Shown here piece after piece: positions 9,064 to 17,090 of a stretch of DNA of 64,000 nucleotides; within the stretch, counting starts at the first letter, position 1; every line of letters begins with the position of its first letter. The notes under the pieces are model-generated. The model had not been told where the DNA came from. It saw nothing but the letters and a program-made list of their open reading frames with translations, and did no database searches. The position numbers and the translations under genes were made by a program. This DNA is from Jejuia sp049889775 (GTDB lineage Bacteria > Bacteroidota > Bacteroidia > Flavobacteriales > Flavobacteriaceae). The stretch is taken from contig JBMHCT010000032.1 in the NCBI GenBank assembly GCA_049889775.1, positions 1 to 64,000 on the forward strand, read 5' to 3'.

Positions 9064-9639
9064 TTATTTTATTCTTTTTCCGAGTTTATATTGTTTTTTG
9101 ATTTCCGTTCCATCTTCTTTTAGACAGTATTCAGTTCCGTTTTTCTTTCCGTTAATATATTCACATCGAGAAGTCATTTTTTCTCCTCCATTTCTATACC
9201 CTAATTCAAGTCCGTGTTTCTTTTTTCCTAAATATTGACAACTATAACTAACTTTTCCATTTGTAAATTGCTCATAAAGTATTTTTACACCATCTTCGTT
9301 GTAAGTAGTTATCTCGAAAATTTTTCCTTTAAGGTCATAAGCATATTCCTTGGAAAGAACTAATGGTTTATTCCGATTGTATATTGACTTATTCGAAATT
9401 TTTTTTTCTTTTCCATTAAAGTATAAGTAACTTGACAAAATAATTCCATTTTCGTATTCTTCTTCATAAACTAAATGTCCATTTTTCCGTTTACTTTGGG
9501 CAGTACCAGTAAAAAGTTTATCGTCGGCAATTTTGTAAACTAAGTCATTCTTAACGTAAACTTCTTTCATGTCAATTATTTCCTGACAAATAAGTTTGTT
9601 GAAAGAGAAAAATACTAACAAAATCAGAAGGTTTCTCAT
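9064..9639 (-). CDS. MORN/YwqK-like exported protein
   Basis: 191 residues with a signal peptide (about 1-18, LLILLVFFSFNKLICQ). The body has repeated short beta-hairpin units of the type 'xYxNGKxxxxxxYxxG' (YLYFNGKEKK, YEQFTNGKVSYSCQY, CEYINGKKNGTEY), typical of the YwqK/MORN-variant family, often labelled toxin-antitoxin YwqK antitoxin. No toxin partner is adjacent. The gene is alone on the minus strand, flanked by repeat-rich DNA and by the inverted TTGGCAA/TTGCCAA words, so it looks like accessory DNA. The molecular role is unknown. Confidence 0.65.
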   Translation of the reverse strand: MRNLLILLVFFSFNKLICQEIIDMKEVYVKNDLVYKIADDKLFTGTAQSKRKNGHLVYEEEYENGIILSSYLYFNGKEKKISNKSIYNRNKPLVLSKEYAYDLKGKIFEITTYNEDGVKILYEQFTNGKVSYSCQYLGKKKHGLELGYRNGGEKMTSRCEYINGKKNGTEYCLKEDGTEIKKQYKLGKRIK

Positions 9640-9839
9640 TTAGTCTTAATTATTGCCAACGTGTTCACGACTATCCGGTTTTGTAAAACTGAATCAAATT
9701 GAGTACAAGTGGGTTATATTCACTGTCAAACGAAGATAGTTGAAAATTTTACAAAATCAAGTGTCATTACACTTAAAATATGCATTCAAATTAGGTAGGC
9801 AAAACACCAATTCAACCACATAAAAACCAAATATTTCGC

Positions 9840-9847
9840 TATTTTTG
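9840..9847 (+). promoter_or_regulatory. -7 promoter box for ffh
   Basis: TATTTTTG matches the Bacteroidota -7 consensus TAnnTTTG, 65 bp before the ffh ATG. No clear -33 TTG is seen at the expected spacing. Confidence 0.5.
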
Positions 9848-9872
9848 CAGTTCATAAAAAATTAATCAAAAA

Positions 9873-9907
9873 CAGTCTGTTCACTGAACACTGTGACTGA
9901 AGACTAA
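9873..9907. repeat. Period-7 micro-array in the ffh leader
   Basis: Degenerate heptamers CAGTCTG, TTCACTG, AACACTG, TGACTGA, AGACTAA end 5 bp before the ffh start codon. Unlike most of the similar arrays in this window, this one precedes a gene. Confidence 0.6.
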
Positions 9908-9912
9908 TAGAT

Positions 9913-11241
9913 ATGTTCAATAATTTAAGCGATAAACTAGATAAAGCCTTACACGTTCTTAAAGGCCATGGTAGTATTACCGAGGTAAACGTAGCCGAAA
10001 CCTTAAAAGAAGTGCGTCGTGCGCTTTTAGATGCCGATGTTAACTTTAAAATTGCCAAAGAATTTACCAATAAAGTAAAGGAAAAAGCATTGGGGCAGAA
10101 CGTATTAACCACGTTACAACCTGGGCAGTTGATGGTAAAAATCGTTAAGGACGAGCTTACCGAGTTAATGGGTGGTGATGCTGAGGGAATTAACTTATCC
10201 AGCACGCCAAGTGTAATTTTAATGTCTGGTTTACAAGGTTCTGGTAAAACTACGTTTTCTGGTAAGCTTGCTAATTATCTTAAAAATAAGAAAACCAAAA
10301 AGCCTCTATTGGTAGCTTGTGATGTGTATCGTCCTGCTGCTATAGATCAGTTGCATGTGGTTGGAGATCAAATTGGTGTTGAGGTGTTTAGTGATAGAGG
10401 TAATAATGATCCTGTGGCAATTTCTCAGGCAGGTATTGCGCATGCAAAGGCTAACGGACATAATGTAGTAATTATTGATACCGCAGGTCGTTTAGCTGTA
10501 GACGAAGCGATGATGACCGAGATATCAAACATTCATAAAGCTATTCAACCACAAGAAACTTTGTTTGTAGTGGATTCCATGACAGGTCAAGACGCAGTGA
10601 ATACTGCGAAGGCTTTTAATGATATCTTGAATTTTGATGGTGTTATCCTTACCAAATTAGATGGTGATACGCGTGGTGGTGCGGCAATTTCCATTAAATC
10701 GGTTGTAAATAAACCTATCAAGTTTATCGGTACAGGTGAGAAGATGGAGGCTATTGATGTGTTCTATCCATCTCGTATGGCAGATCGTATTTTGGGAATG
10801 GGAGATGTGGTATCTTTAGTAGAACGTGCCCAAGAACAATTTGATGAAGAAGAAGCTAGAAAATTGCAAAAGAAAATTGCCAAAAACCAATTTGGATTTG
10901 ATGATTTCTTAAAGCAAATTCAGCAGATCAAGAAAATGGGGAATATGAAAGACCTTATTGGTATGATTCCTGGAGCTGGAAAAATGATGAAAGATGTCGA
11001 TATTGATGATGATGCCTTTAAAGGTATAGAAGCTATCATTCATTCTATGACACCAAAAGAGCGTACAAATCCATCCATTCTTAATGCGAGTAGAAAAAAG
11101 AGAGTTGCTAAAGGCTCAGGAACTTCTGTTCAGGAAGTGAACCAGTTATTAAAGCAATTCAACCAAATGAGTAAAATGATGAAGATGATGCAAGGTGGCG
11201 GCGGTAAGAAGATGATGCAGATGATGAAGAATATGCGCTAA
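9913..11241 (+). CDS. ffh: Signal recognition particle protein Ffh
   Basis: 442 residues, a normal family length. The N domain (1-90) is followed by the G domain with GLQGSGKTTFSGKLA (P-loop, about 105-119), DVYRPAAIDQL, IIDTAGRL and TKLDGDTRGGAA. A methionine-rich M domain (about 300-442) ends in KMMKMMQGGGGKKMMQMMKNM. It binds 4.5S RNA and signal sequences of nascent membrane proteins and docks with FtsY. It is likely transcribed from the -7 box at 9840. Confidence 0.98.
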   Translation: MFNNLSDKLDKALHVLKGHGSITEVNVAETLKEVRRALLDADVNFKIAKEFTNKVKEKALGQNVLTTLQPGQLMVKIVKDELTELMGGDAEGINLSSTPSVILMSGLQGSGKTTFSGKLANYLKNKKTKKPLLVACDVYRPAAIDQLHVVGDQIGVEVFSDRGNNDPVAISQAGIAHAKANGHNVVIIDTAGRLAVDEAMMTEISNIHKAIQPQETLFVVDSMTGQDAVNTAKAFNDILNFDGVILTKLDGDTRGGAAISIKSVVNKPIKFIGTGEKMEAIDVFYPSRMADRILGMGDVVSLVERAQEQFDEEEARKLQKKIAKNQFGFDDFLKQIQQIKKMGNMKDLIGMIPGAGKMMKDVDIDDDAFKGIEAIIHSMTPKERTNPSILNASRKKRVAKGSGTSVQEVNQLLKQFNQMSKMMKMMQGGGGKKMMQMMKNMR

Positions 11242-11245
11242 TTAG

Positions 11246-11275
11246 TTGGCAGTCTCAGTCTCAGTTTCCAGTCGT
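11246..11275. repeat. Short repeat array after ffh (left flank of four-helix-bundle gene)
   Basis: Hexamer-like units (CAGTCT, CAGTCT, CAGTTT, CCAGTC) start 5 bp past the ffh stop. Read on the opposite strand, the core GAAACTGAGACTG matches the array at 11726, so the two arrays face each other across the four-helix-bundle gene. Confidence 0.75.
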
Positions 11276-11277
11276 TT

Positions 11278-11646
11278 ATGGATTTTAAAGATTTATTAGC
11301 TTATAAGAAAGCCTTTGAATTGTCAATGTCAATTTTTGATGTCTCAAAGTCTTTTCCAAAAGAGGAAACATATTCCTTGACTGATCAAATCAGGAGAAGT
11401 TCAAGATCGGTTTGTGCCAATCTATCTGAGGCTTATAGAAAAAGAAAATATCCAAAACATTTTATCAGTAAACTGACTGATGCAGATGGTGAGAATTCTG
11501 AAACAAGTACTTGGTTAGATTTTGCTTTGGAATGTAAATATATTTCAAAAGAAATTCATTCTGAATTTTCAAGTCAAGGAAACGAAATAGGAAAGCTAAT
11601 TAACTATATGATTAACCATCCAGAGAAATTTGGTGTTAAAGTTTAG
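11278..11646 (+). CDS. Four helix bundle protein (23S rRNA IVS / S23 family)
   Basis: 122 residues. It starts DFKDLLAYKKAFELSMSIF and carries LTDQIRRSSRSVCANLSEAY, the signature of the four-helix-bundle family first seen in intervening sequences of 23S rRNA genes and related to the Avd protein of diversity-generating retroelements. No reverse transcriptase or variable repeat is nearby. It separates ffh from folD and is bracketed by mirror-image short repeats, as expected for a small mobile insertion. The cellular function is unknown. Confidence 0.85.
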   Translation: MDFKDLLAYKKAFELSMSIFDVSKSFPKEETYSLTDQIRRSSRSVCANLSEAYRKRKYPKHFISKLTDADGENSETSTWLDFALECKYISKEIHSEFSSQGNEIGKLINYMINHPEKFGVKV

Positions 11647-11668
11647 AACTAATAATGCGCATGGGTAA

Positions 11669-11757
11669 GAAACTGTAAACAGCAACTGAAAACTGTATTA
11701 ACGCAAGAGTAAACCATCAGAGTAAGAAACTGAGACTGCGACTGCGACTGAAAACTC
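11669..11757. repeat. Right flank repeats of the four-helix-bundle gene
   Basis: Two direct copies of a GTAAGAAACTG...CTGAAAACT segment (about 11665-11697 and 11722-11757). The second contains the hexamer run CTGAGA CTGCGA CTGCGA CTG, which is inverted relative to the array at 11246-11275. The folD start codon follows at 11765. Confidence 0.7.
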
Positions 11758-11764
11758 TATAAAA

Positions 11765-12640
11765 ATGACAATACTAGACGGAAAGAAAGTAAGTAACGAT
11801 ATAAAAAACGAAATTGCAGATCATGTACAATCCATGATTTCTAAAGGAGAAAAAGTTCCGCATTTAGCTGCGATTTTAGTGGGGTCAGATGGTGCGAGTA
11901 TGACCTACGTAAACGCAAAAGTAAAGGCTTGTGAACGTATCGGTTTTAAATCGACACTTATTGAAATGCCCGAGTACACCTCAGAAGAGGAACTTTTAGA
12001 AAAAATTCATAGTTTAAATACTGATGATGATATTGATGGTTTCATCGTACAATTGCCGTTGCCAGATCAAATAGACGAGCAGAAGGTTTTAATGGCTATC
12101 GATCCTGATAAGGATGTGGATGGATTTCATCCAACAAACGTTGGCCGAATGGCTTTAGACTTGCCAACATTCTTGCCAGCTACGCCTTATGGAATTATGG
12201 AGTTGTTGGAGCGCTACCAAATTGAAACTTCTGGTAAAAATGTTGTAGTAATGGGACGTAGTCATATCGTTGGGCGCCCAATGAGTATTTTAATGAGTCA
12301 AAAGCGTCCAGCTGGAGATGCTACGGTTACAGTAGTGCATAGTCGTTCTAAAAACCTAAAAGAAATCACTAAAGAGGCTGATATTATTGTAGCGGCTATT
12401 GGTATTTCAGAATTTCTAACAGGTGATATGGTTAAGGAGGATGTAGTTATAATTGATGTTGGAATTACTAGAGTACCAGACCAAACCAAGAAGAATGGTT
12501 ATCGATTAGCTGGTGATGTAGAGTTTGAAAGTGTAAGCAAAAAAGCGAGTTATATTACACCAGTTCCTGGAGGTGTAGGGCCAATGACTATTGCTATGTT
12601 GTTAAAAAATACTTTGCTTGCAAGGGAGAGGCACGGTTAG
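11765..12640 (+). CDS. folD: Bifunctional methylenetetrahydrofolate dehydrogenase/cyclohydrolase
   Basis: 291 residues. Family motifs are present: VQLPLPDQIDEQKVLMAI, DKDVDGFHPTN, GKNVVVMGRSHIVGRP (Rossmann NADP site) and the C-terminal PVPGGVGPMTIAML. The catalytic Lys lies in YVNAKVKAC. It interconverts 5,10-methylene-THF and 10-formyl-THF in the cytoplasm, feeding purine and formyl-Met synthesis. It is convergent with rluF, with 39 bp between and no clear terminator. Confidence 0.98.
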   Translation: MTILDGKKVSNDIKNEIADHVQSMISKGEKVPHLAAILVGSDGASMTYVNAKVKACERIGFKSTLIEMPEYTSEEELLEKIHSLNTDDDIDGFIVQLPLPDQIDEQKVLMAIDPDKDVDGFHPTNVGRMALDLPTFLPATPYGIMELLERYQIETSGKNVVVMGRSHIVGRPMSILMSQKRPAGDATVTVVHSRSKNLKEITKEADIIVAAIGISEFLTGDMVKEDVVIIDVGITRVPDQTKKNGYRLAGDVEFESVSKKASYITPVPGGVGPMTIAMLLKNTLLARERHG

Positions 12641-12679
12641 AATTACGCTTTTTATTTAGCAAATAATTGTGACATAGTT

Positions 12680-13438
12680 TTAAGATTTACGTGTTCTTCT
12701 AAAAGGTTTGTATATCTTAGAAGAGTCTTTAATGAGGTGGTTTAACTCTTCGAATTCCTCAGGAGTCAGTTCTCTATATTTGCCAATCGGGGTGTCTAAT
12801 TTTATGTTCATTATTCTAACCCGTTTTAAAGTTTGTACTTCATAATTTAGATAAGCGCACATTCTTCGAATTTGACGATTTAAGCCTTGGGTTAGAATGA
12901 TTTTGAATTTATAAGTGTTGAGTTTTTCAACTTTACATTTTTTAGTTTTTTGTTTTAATTCTTCCAAATAAATTCCACTAGACATTCTATCAATAAATGT
13001 TTGTGAAATTGGTTTGTCAACAGTTACTATATATTCCTTTTCATGGTTATTGCTGGCTCTAAGAATTTTGTTTACAATATCGCCGTCATCAGTTAGTAGA
13101 ATTAAACCCTCGCTAGGTTTATCCAATCTTCCGATGGGAAAAATACGTTTAGGATAACTAATAAAGTCAATTATATTGTCTTTTTCAACTGACGTATCGG
13201 TAGTACAAACAATACCTACAGGTTTATTAAATGCCAAATACACGAACGACTCTTTGGTGTTAGAAACCGTTTTACCATCCACGGCAACAACATCAGTTGG
13301 TGCAATTTTGGTGCCCATTTCTGGAACAACACCATTTATGGTAACTCTACCGGCGTCAATAAGCTTATCCGCTTCTCTGCGTGAGCAATACCCAACTTCA
13401 CTTAAATATTTATTAATACGTTTTAAAGGTTCAGTCAT
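12680..13438 (-). CDS. rluF: 23S rRNA pseudouridine synthase, RluF-like
   Basis: 252 residues. An N-terminal S4 RNA-binding domain (about 1-65, RINKYLSEVGYCSRREADKLI) precedes an RsuA-family catalytic domain with GRLDKPSEGLILLTDDG (catalytic Asp) and the RluF-like DIVNKILRASNNHEKEY. QGLNRQIRRMC is also present. The family modifies a uridine in 23S rRNA (U2604 in E. coli). It is the last gene of a long minus-strand cluster. Confidence 0.88.
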   Translation of the reverse strand: MTEPLKRINKYLSEVGYCSRREADKLIDAGRVTINGVVPEMGTKIAPTDVVAVDGKTVSNTKESFVYLAFNKPVGIVCTTDTSVEKDNIIDFISYPKRIFPIGRLDKPSEGLILLTDDGDIVNKILRASNNHEKEYIVTVDKPISQTFIDRMSSGIYLEELKQKTKKCKVEKLNTYKFKIILTQGLNRQIRRMCAYLNYEVQTLKRVRIMNIKLDTPIGKYRELTPEEFEELNHLIKDSSKIYKPFRRTRKS

Positions 13439-13453
13439 ATTTCAAAAATACAA

Positions 13454-14281
13454 TTAAGCCTTTAAAAATTTGAGAATGTGTTGGTAAACTTCTTCTGATT
13501 TTAACCCATGACCGTAACCTTTTGTTTCAATGAATTGACTACTTGGGTAACTATTTTTGATATCGATACCATCAGAAAAAGGGATAATTCTGTCCTTTTT
13601 ATCATGAATGATAAGGGCATCAATCTTTAGATTTGATACAAAGGTTGAAGTAGAAAAATATTCTGGAAAGAAACCAAAGCGTTTATGAATATATAATCGA
13701 TTACCGTGTTTTGTACGCTTTGAATACCCCATTATGTTTTCGTAGTTAGTGAGAATTGAACTAAAGGCGTCCGGAGCTCCAAGAAGTAGAATTTTATCTA
13801 CTGAATTCATTTGATAATTTTTCAATGCAAAGGTCGTTGCCATTCCACCTACGGAGTGTCCGATTATAATCTGAGGGTGATACTGTTCTGCTACATGATA
13901 AATACATTCAGAATAAAGGATTGCATTAAATTCTTTATTTCCCGTGCCACCATGCGCAGGAGCATCTAGTGCCAAAACATTAAAGCCTTCTTGGGTTAAA
14001 ATTTCAATGAGATCTTTCCATCTAAAAGAGTTGCTTTCCCATCCATGAGCTAGAAGTATGGTAGCTTTCGAACCCTTCCAATGATAAACTTTTATGTTAA
14101 AATCTTCAAAGGGTAGTTTGTGCTGTTTTGCCGTATTTAAGTAATTGCTTTCATTTGGTTTAAGCTGTCCTTTTCGTGGTTTAGAAAATAGCTGCATAGA
14201 CAGTTTTCCCGCATAAATGGGAGAAAAAATAGCAATGAAATTAATGGAAGCTCCAATAAGTTTAGGTATGAGTTTTTCCAT
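13454..14281 (-). CDS. Alpha/beta hydrolase
   Basis: 275 residues. The oxyanion-side motif LLAHGWESNSFRW, the nucleophile elbow GHSVGGMA, a late Asp (IIHDKKDRIIPF) and a His near the end (KGYGHGLKSEEV) give a full Ser-Asp-His triad. A hydrophobic N-terminal segment may anchor it in the membrane. The substrate cannot be told. It starts immediately at the stop codon of the cupin gene with zero spacing, so the two are cotranscribed. Confidence 0.85.
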   Translation of the reverse strand: MEKLIPKLIGASINFIAIFSPIYAGKLSMQLFSKPRKGQLKPNESNYLNTAKQHKLPFEDFNIKVYHWKGSKATILLAHGWESNSFRWKDLIEILTQEGFNVLALDAPAHGGTGNKEFNAILYSECIYHVAEQYHPQIIIGHSVGGMATTFALKNYQMNSVDKILLLGAPDAFSSILTNYENIMGYSKRTKHGNRLYIHKRFGFFPEYFSTSTFVSNLKIDALIIHDKKDRIIPFSDGIDIKNSYPSSQFIETKGYGHGLKSEEVYQHILKFLKA

Positions 14282-14653
14282 TTAAGCTTGCTCTCTATTT
14301 ACGAGTTCCATTGAAAAAGCAGGAGTGCAAATAGCTATATATTCACAAGGTTCTGAAAATGGATTAGAATATTGAACGCGCGTATTTTTTTCAATTTTAA
14401 TAGATTGGCCAGCCTCTAAAACAATCGTTTCTCCTTGAATAATAAATTGCTTTTTACCTTTTATGATAAAAGTATACTCGTCGAATTCTGGTGTTTGAAA
14501 TGGTTCGCTCCAACCAGAAGGTGCTGTCATATGCGCAATACTAATTTTGGAATTTCCGTCTGTGGCATTTCCAAAATGCTCTTTAATTAGTTTTCCGTCT
14601 GTTGTTGGCACCACAAATGGATTGTTTTGGATAGAATATTTCTTTTGGGACAT
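14282..14653 (-). CDS. Small cupin-domain protein
   Basis: 123 residues, one cupin barrel. Motif 1 is degenerate (SEPFQTPEFDEYTFIIKGKKQF: the Glu-rich stretch is present but the two His are absent). Motif 2 is around LEAGQSIKIEKNTRVQYSNP. Metal binding is therefore uncertain, and a ligand-binding role is as likely as an enzymatic one. It lies between a YitT membrane protein and the hydrolase in one tightly spaced cluster. Confidence 0.75.
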   Translation of the reverse strand: MSQKKYSIQNNPFVVPTTDGKLIKEHFGNATDGNSKISIAHMTAPSGWSEPFQTPEFDEYTFIIKGKKQFIIQGETIVLEAGQSIKIEKNTRVQYSNPFSEPCEYIAICTPAFSMELVNREQA

Positions 14654-14657
14654 GTAT

Positions 14658-15677
14658 TTAATGATTGTCTTTTAGAGGTTTCTTTTTAATCATGCCACCT
14701 TTTAAATCTTTAACAACTCCCATAATAATAAAAGCCTTACTATCGATTTTGTCAATTTCTGTTTGAAGTTTGGCCAATTCTAAACGGGTGATAACGGTGT
14801 AGATGATATCTTTATCAAAACTTTCACCACTACTGCCATAACCGCCTTTGCCTGCATAAATAGTACAAGCGCGTCTCAATTTTTGAGTGAGCATTATTCG
14901 CATTTCTTCATGTTTATTGGAAACTATCGTAACGCCTACGTACTCCTCAACACCATCTACAACAAAATCGACGGTTTTGGCAGCAGCTAAATAGGTTAAA
15001 ATCGCGTATAACGCTGTTTCAATCGATAAAACATAAGCACCAACAGAGAAAATAACAATATTAATTACCAAGAGTACGTCACCAATAGTAAGAGATAATT
15101 TTCTTCCAAGATAAATAGCTAAAACCTCGGTGCCATCAATAACACTACCGCCCCTCATAGACATGCCAATACCAAGTCCAAGAAAAAATCCACCAAAGAC
15201 GGCAATCAGCAATTTATCATCAGTAATTGTTGGATATTTTACGAAATGTACCACAATAGCTAAAAAAGCAATCGCAATAATACTTTTAATGGCGAATTTA
15301 GGTCCAATAGTTTTTGAGGCTAAATAAATAAATGGAAGGTTTACAATAACCAAAAGTAAACCTAGCTTCAAAGGGGTTACATTCTCAAGTAGTAGTGAAA
15401 TACCTGTTGCACAACCATCTATAAAACTATTTGGTAATAAAAATCCTTTTAGGCCAAAACCAGCGGAAAATACTCCAATAGCTATAAAAATGTATTCTTT
15501 AATAGCATGAGTAACTTCTACATGAAGGCGTTTCACCACAGGCTCAATTTCCTTTTTGGTGACAGGAATGTCTGTCGGACGTTTTTTCTCTAAACGCTTT
15601 CTAGCTACATCAACTAATATTTTGGATAAAAATGGATTCAATTTCTTTTTAAGATTTGAGATAGAGTTACCACTCAA
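14658..15677 (-). CDS. YitT/DUF2179-family membrane protein
   Basis: 339 residues. A ~75-residue basic N-terminus is followed by about five transmembrane helices (roughly 80-245; FIAIGVFSAGFGLKGFLLP, GLLLVIVNLPFIYLA, LLIAVFGGFFLGLGIGMSMRGGSVIDGTEVLA) and a C-terminal soluble DUF2179 domain (about 255-325, IYAGKGGYG and VITRLELAKL). The transported or sensed ligand is unknown. The start overlaps the preceding lipoprotein gene by 11 bp. Confidence 0.88.
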   Translation of the reverse strand: MSGNSISNLKKKLNPFLSKILVDVARKRLEKKRPTDIPVTKKEIEPVVKRLHVEVTHAIKEYIFIAIGVFSAGFGLKGFLLPNSFIDGCATGISLLLENVTPLKLGLLLVIVNLPFIYLASKTIGPKFAIKSIIAIAFLAIVVHFVKYPTITDDKLLIAVFGGFFLGLGIGMSMRGGSVIDGTEVLAIYLGRKLSLTIGDVLLVINIVIFSVGAYVLSIETALYAILTYLAAAKTVDFVVDGVEEYVGVTIVSNKHEEMRIMLTQKLRRACTIYAGKGGYGSSGESFDKDIIYTVITRLELAKLQTEIDKIDSKAFIIMGVVKDLKGGMIKKKPLKDNH

Positions 15678-16506
15678 TTTGAATTTTCATTTCAAAGTTT
15701 AAATTTTCATTTCGTATAGTTATAAATTCAGGCTTTTCAAGAGAATAATCTTTTAGATTAAAGCTTATTGGATCCTCATAAAAGTAATCAACATTTAAAA
15801 GATCCAGTTGATCTGGTAAAATAAGAAGATCATCTACGGCTCTAATTTTACCTTCATCATTGTTTATATAAAACGGACGAATTTCTATTAGATAGTCTTT
15901 GTCATTTATAATAACATCTTCACTTTCTAGATTCCAAACATAGTTTTCTGCATTCCTGTCCAATGCCTTAGATAAAAACCATTGGTAGAGTTCTTTGCTA
16001 GAACCTACACATTCATCAACATGTTTAAAGAGTTCGAACTGAATAAATTTAAACTCTTCATTGTTATTGAAATCCCCTATTTCATAACCTAATTTTTCAT
16101 TGGTAAAAGATGTGATTTCTATATTTTTGATTTTAATACCACTTCCTCTATTACTGGAAAATTCAAATTGTTTCTGTAAGCGTTCTTTTGTGTCTTGATT
16201 TATCAGTTTTATATCAAAAATTTGTGTGTTTTTGGTAAATACAAAACAAATCGTATCAACTTTAGTAAGTTCCCAAATATTTGGGTGATATGTAGAATAC
16301 ATTGTTTTTTGAATATCTATTTGATTAAATTCAAAATTCGACGAGATTACTAATTCAGTTGGTTCATCAATTATTATAGGATTATTAATTGGTTCAACTG
16401 TAAAATCTAGATTTGATTTTGGGGAGTTTATTTGATTTTCTTCACAAGAGGATAATATCAAAAAAATTGAAAGAAAACTTATTTTAAATAATTTAATTAT
16501 TTTCAT
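15667..16506 (-). CDS. Hypothetical lipoprotein
   Basis: 279 residues. The lipoprotein signal is MKIIKLFKISFLSIFLILSSC with Cys21. No family is recognised. It looks like beta-rich exported material, with a mid-region PNIWELTKVDTICFVF and a C-terminal EMKIQIEW. It overlaps the YitT gene by 11 bp and follows the next lipoprotein gene by 4 bp, so the lipoprotein pair and YitT are probably one unit. Confidence 0.7.
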   Translation of the reverse strand: MKIIKLFKISFLSIFLILSSCEENQINSPKSNLDFTVEPINNPIIIDEPTELVISSNFEFNQIDIQKTMYSTYHPNIWELTKVDTICFVFTKNTQIFDIKLINQDTKERLQKQFEFSSNRGSGIKIKNIEITSFTNEKLGYEIGDFNNNEEFKFIQFELFKHVDECVGSSKELYQWFLSKALDRNAENYVWNLESEDVIINDKDYLIEIRPFYINNDEGKIRAVDDLLILPDQLDLLNVDYFYEDPISFNLKDYSLEKPEFITIRNENLNFEMKIQIEW

Positions 16507-16510
16507 AAGA

Positions 16511-17065
16511 TTAGTGCCAGTTTATAAAAAAGTACTTAATCTTAGCGTTGTCAGGAATTTGAATCGCTTCAATTTTCAAGTCCATATCTACTCTTAAATT
16601 AGAAGGTAATTCCTTCTTGTCTATTGCAAAACTGGCATTCAAACTTTTAACAGTAACGACAACAGAAGTTAGTAAATTGTCAATTCGCGAAATCTCGTAA
16701 CTATCCGCAATGTCCTTGAACGTGCTAAGTGTACTTATGTTTTTGCTTGTTTTATAACGCTCATCAATAATCTGTACGGTTTCAATAACCGACGCAGAAT
16801 CTAAGGCTTCTGCAGGTTCAAGAACTAACAAGGTATTACCTGTTTTATCCAATATGTCAATATTATTTTTTCTGCCAGTAAACTCGTCGCCACCAATACG
16901 CTTAACAATGGAATCGTTTGGAAAGACCAGTTTTAAATCCTTCACTTGAGTAGAATCAGTCAATAATCCTACGTGTTGTTTAGAAATTTCAAAAGGATTT
17001 TGTTCTTTTTCGCAGGCCAGAAACAACATTACAAAAATGGAAACGTAGATAAGGGATTTTTTCAT
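16511..17065 (-). CDS. Hypothetical lipoprotein
   Basis: 184 residues with a lipobox ending FLAC (Cys18). The sequence after the signal, NPFEISKQHVGLLTDSTQVKDL, is characteristic of a conserved but uncharacterised flavobacterial lipoprotein type (from memory). It probably faces the periplasm. It lies 25 bp downstream of the HerA-like ATPase gene and 4 bp upstream of the other lipoprotein gene. Confidence 0.7.
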   Translation of the reverse strand: MKKSLIYVSIFVMLFLACEKEQNPFEISKQHVGLLTDSTQVKDLKLVFPNDSIVKRIGGDEFTGRKNNIDILDKTGNTLLVLEPAEALDSASVIETVQIIDERYKTSKNISTLSTFKDIADSYEISRIDNLLTSVVVTVKSLNASFAIDKKELPSNLRVDMDLKIEAIQIPDNAKIKYFFINWH

Positions 17066-17090
17066 TAATTATACTTTATGATTAATTTGT

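Noticed and set aside
9913..12640. Diversity-generating retroelement around the Avd-like gene
   Set aside because: No reverse transcriptase, template repeat or variable repeat nearby; only the four-helix-bundle gene is present.
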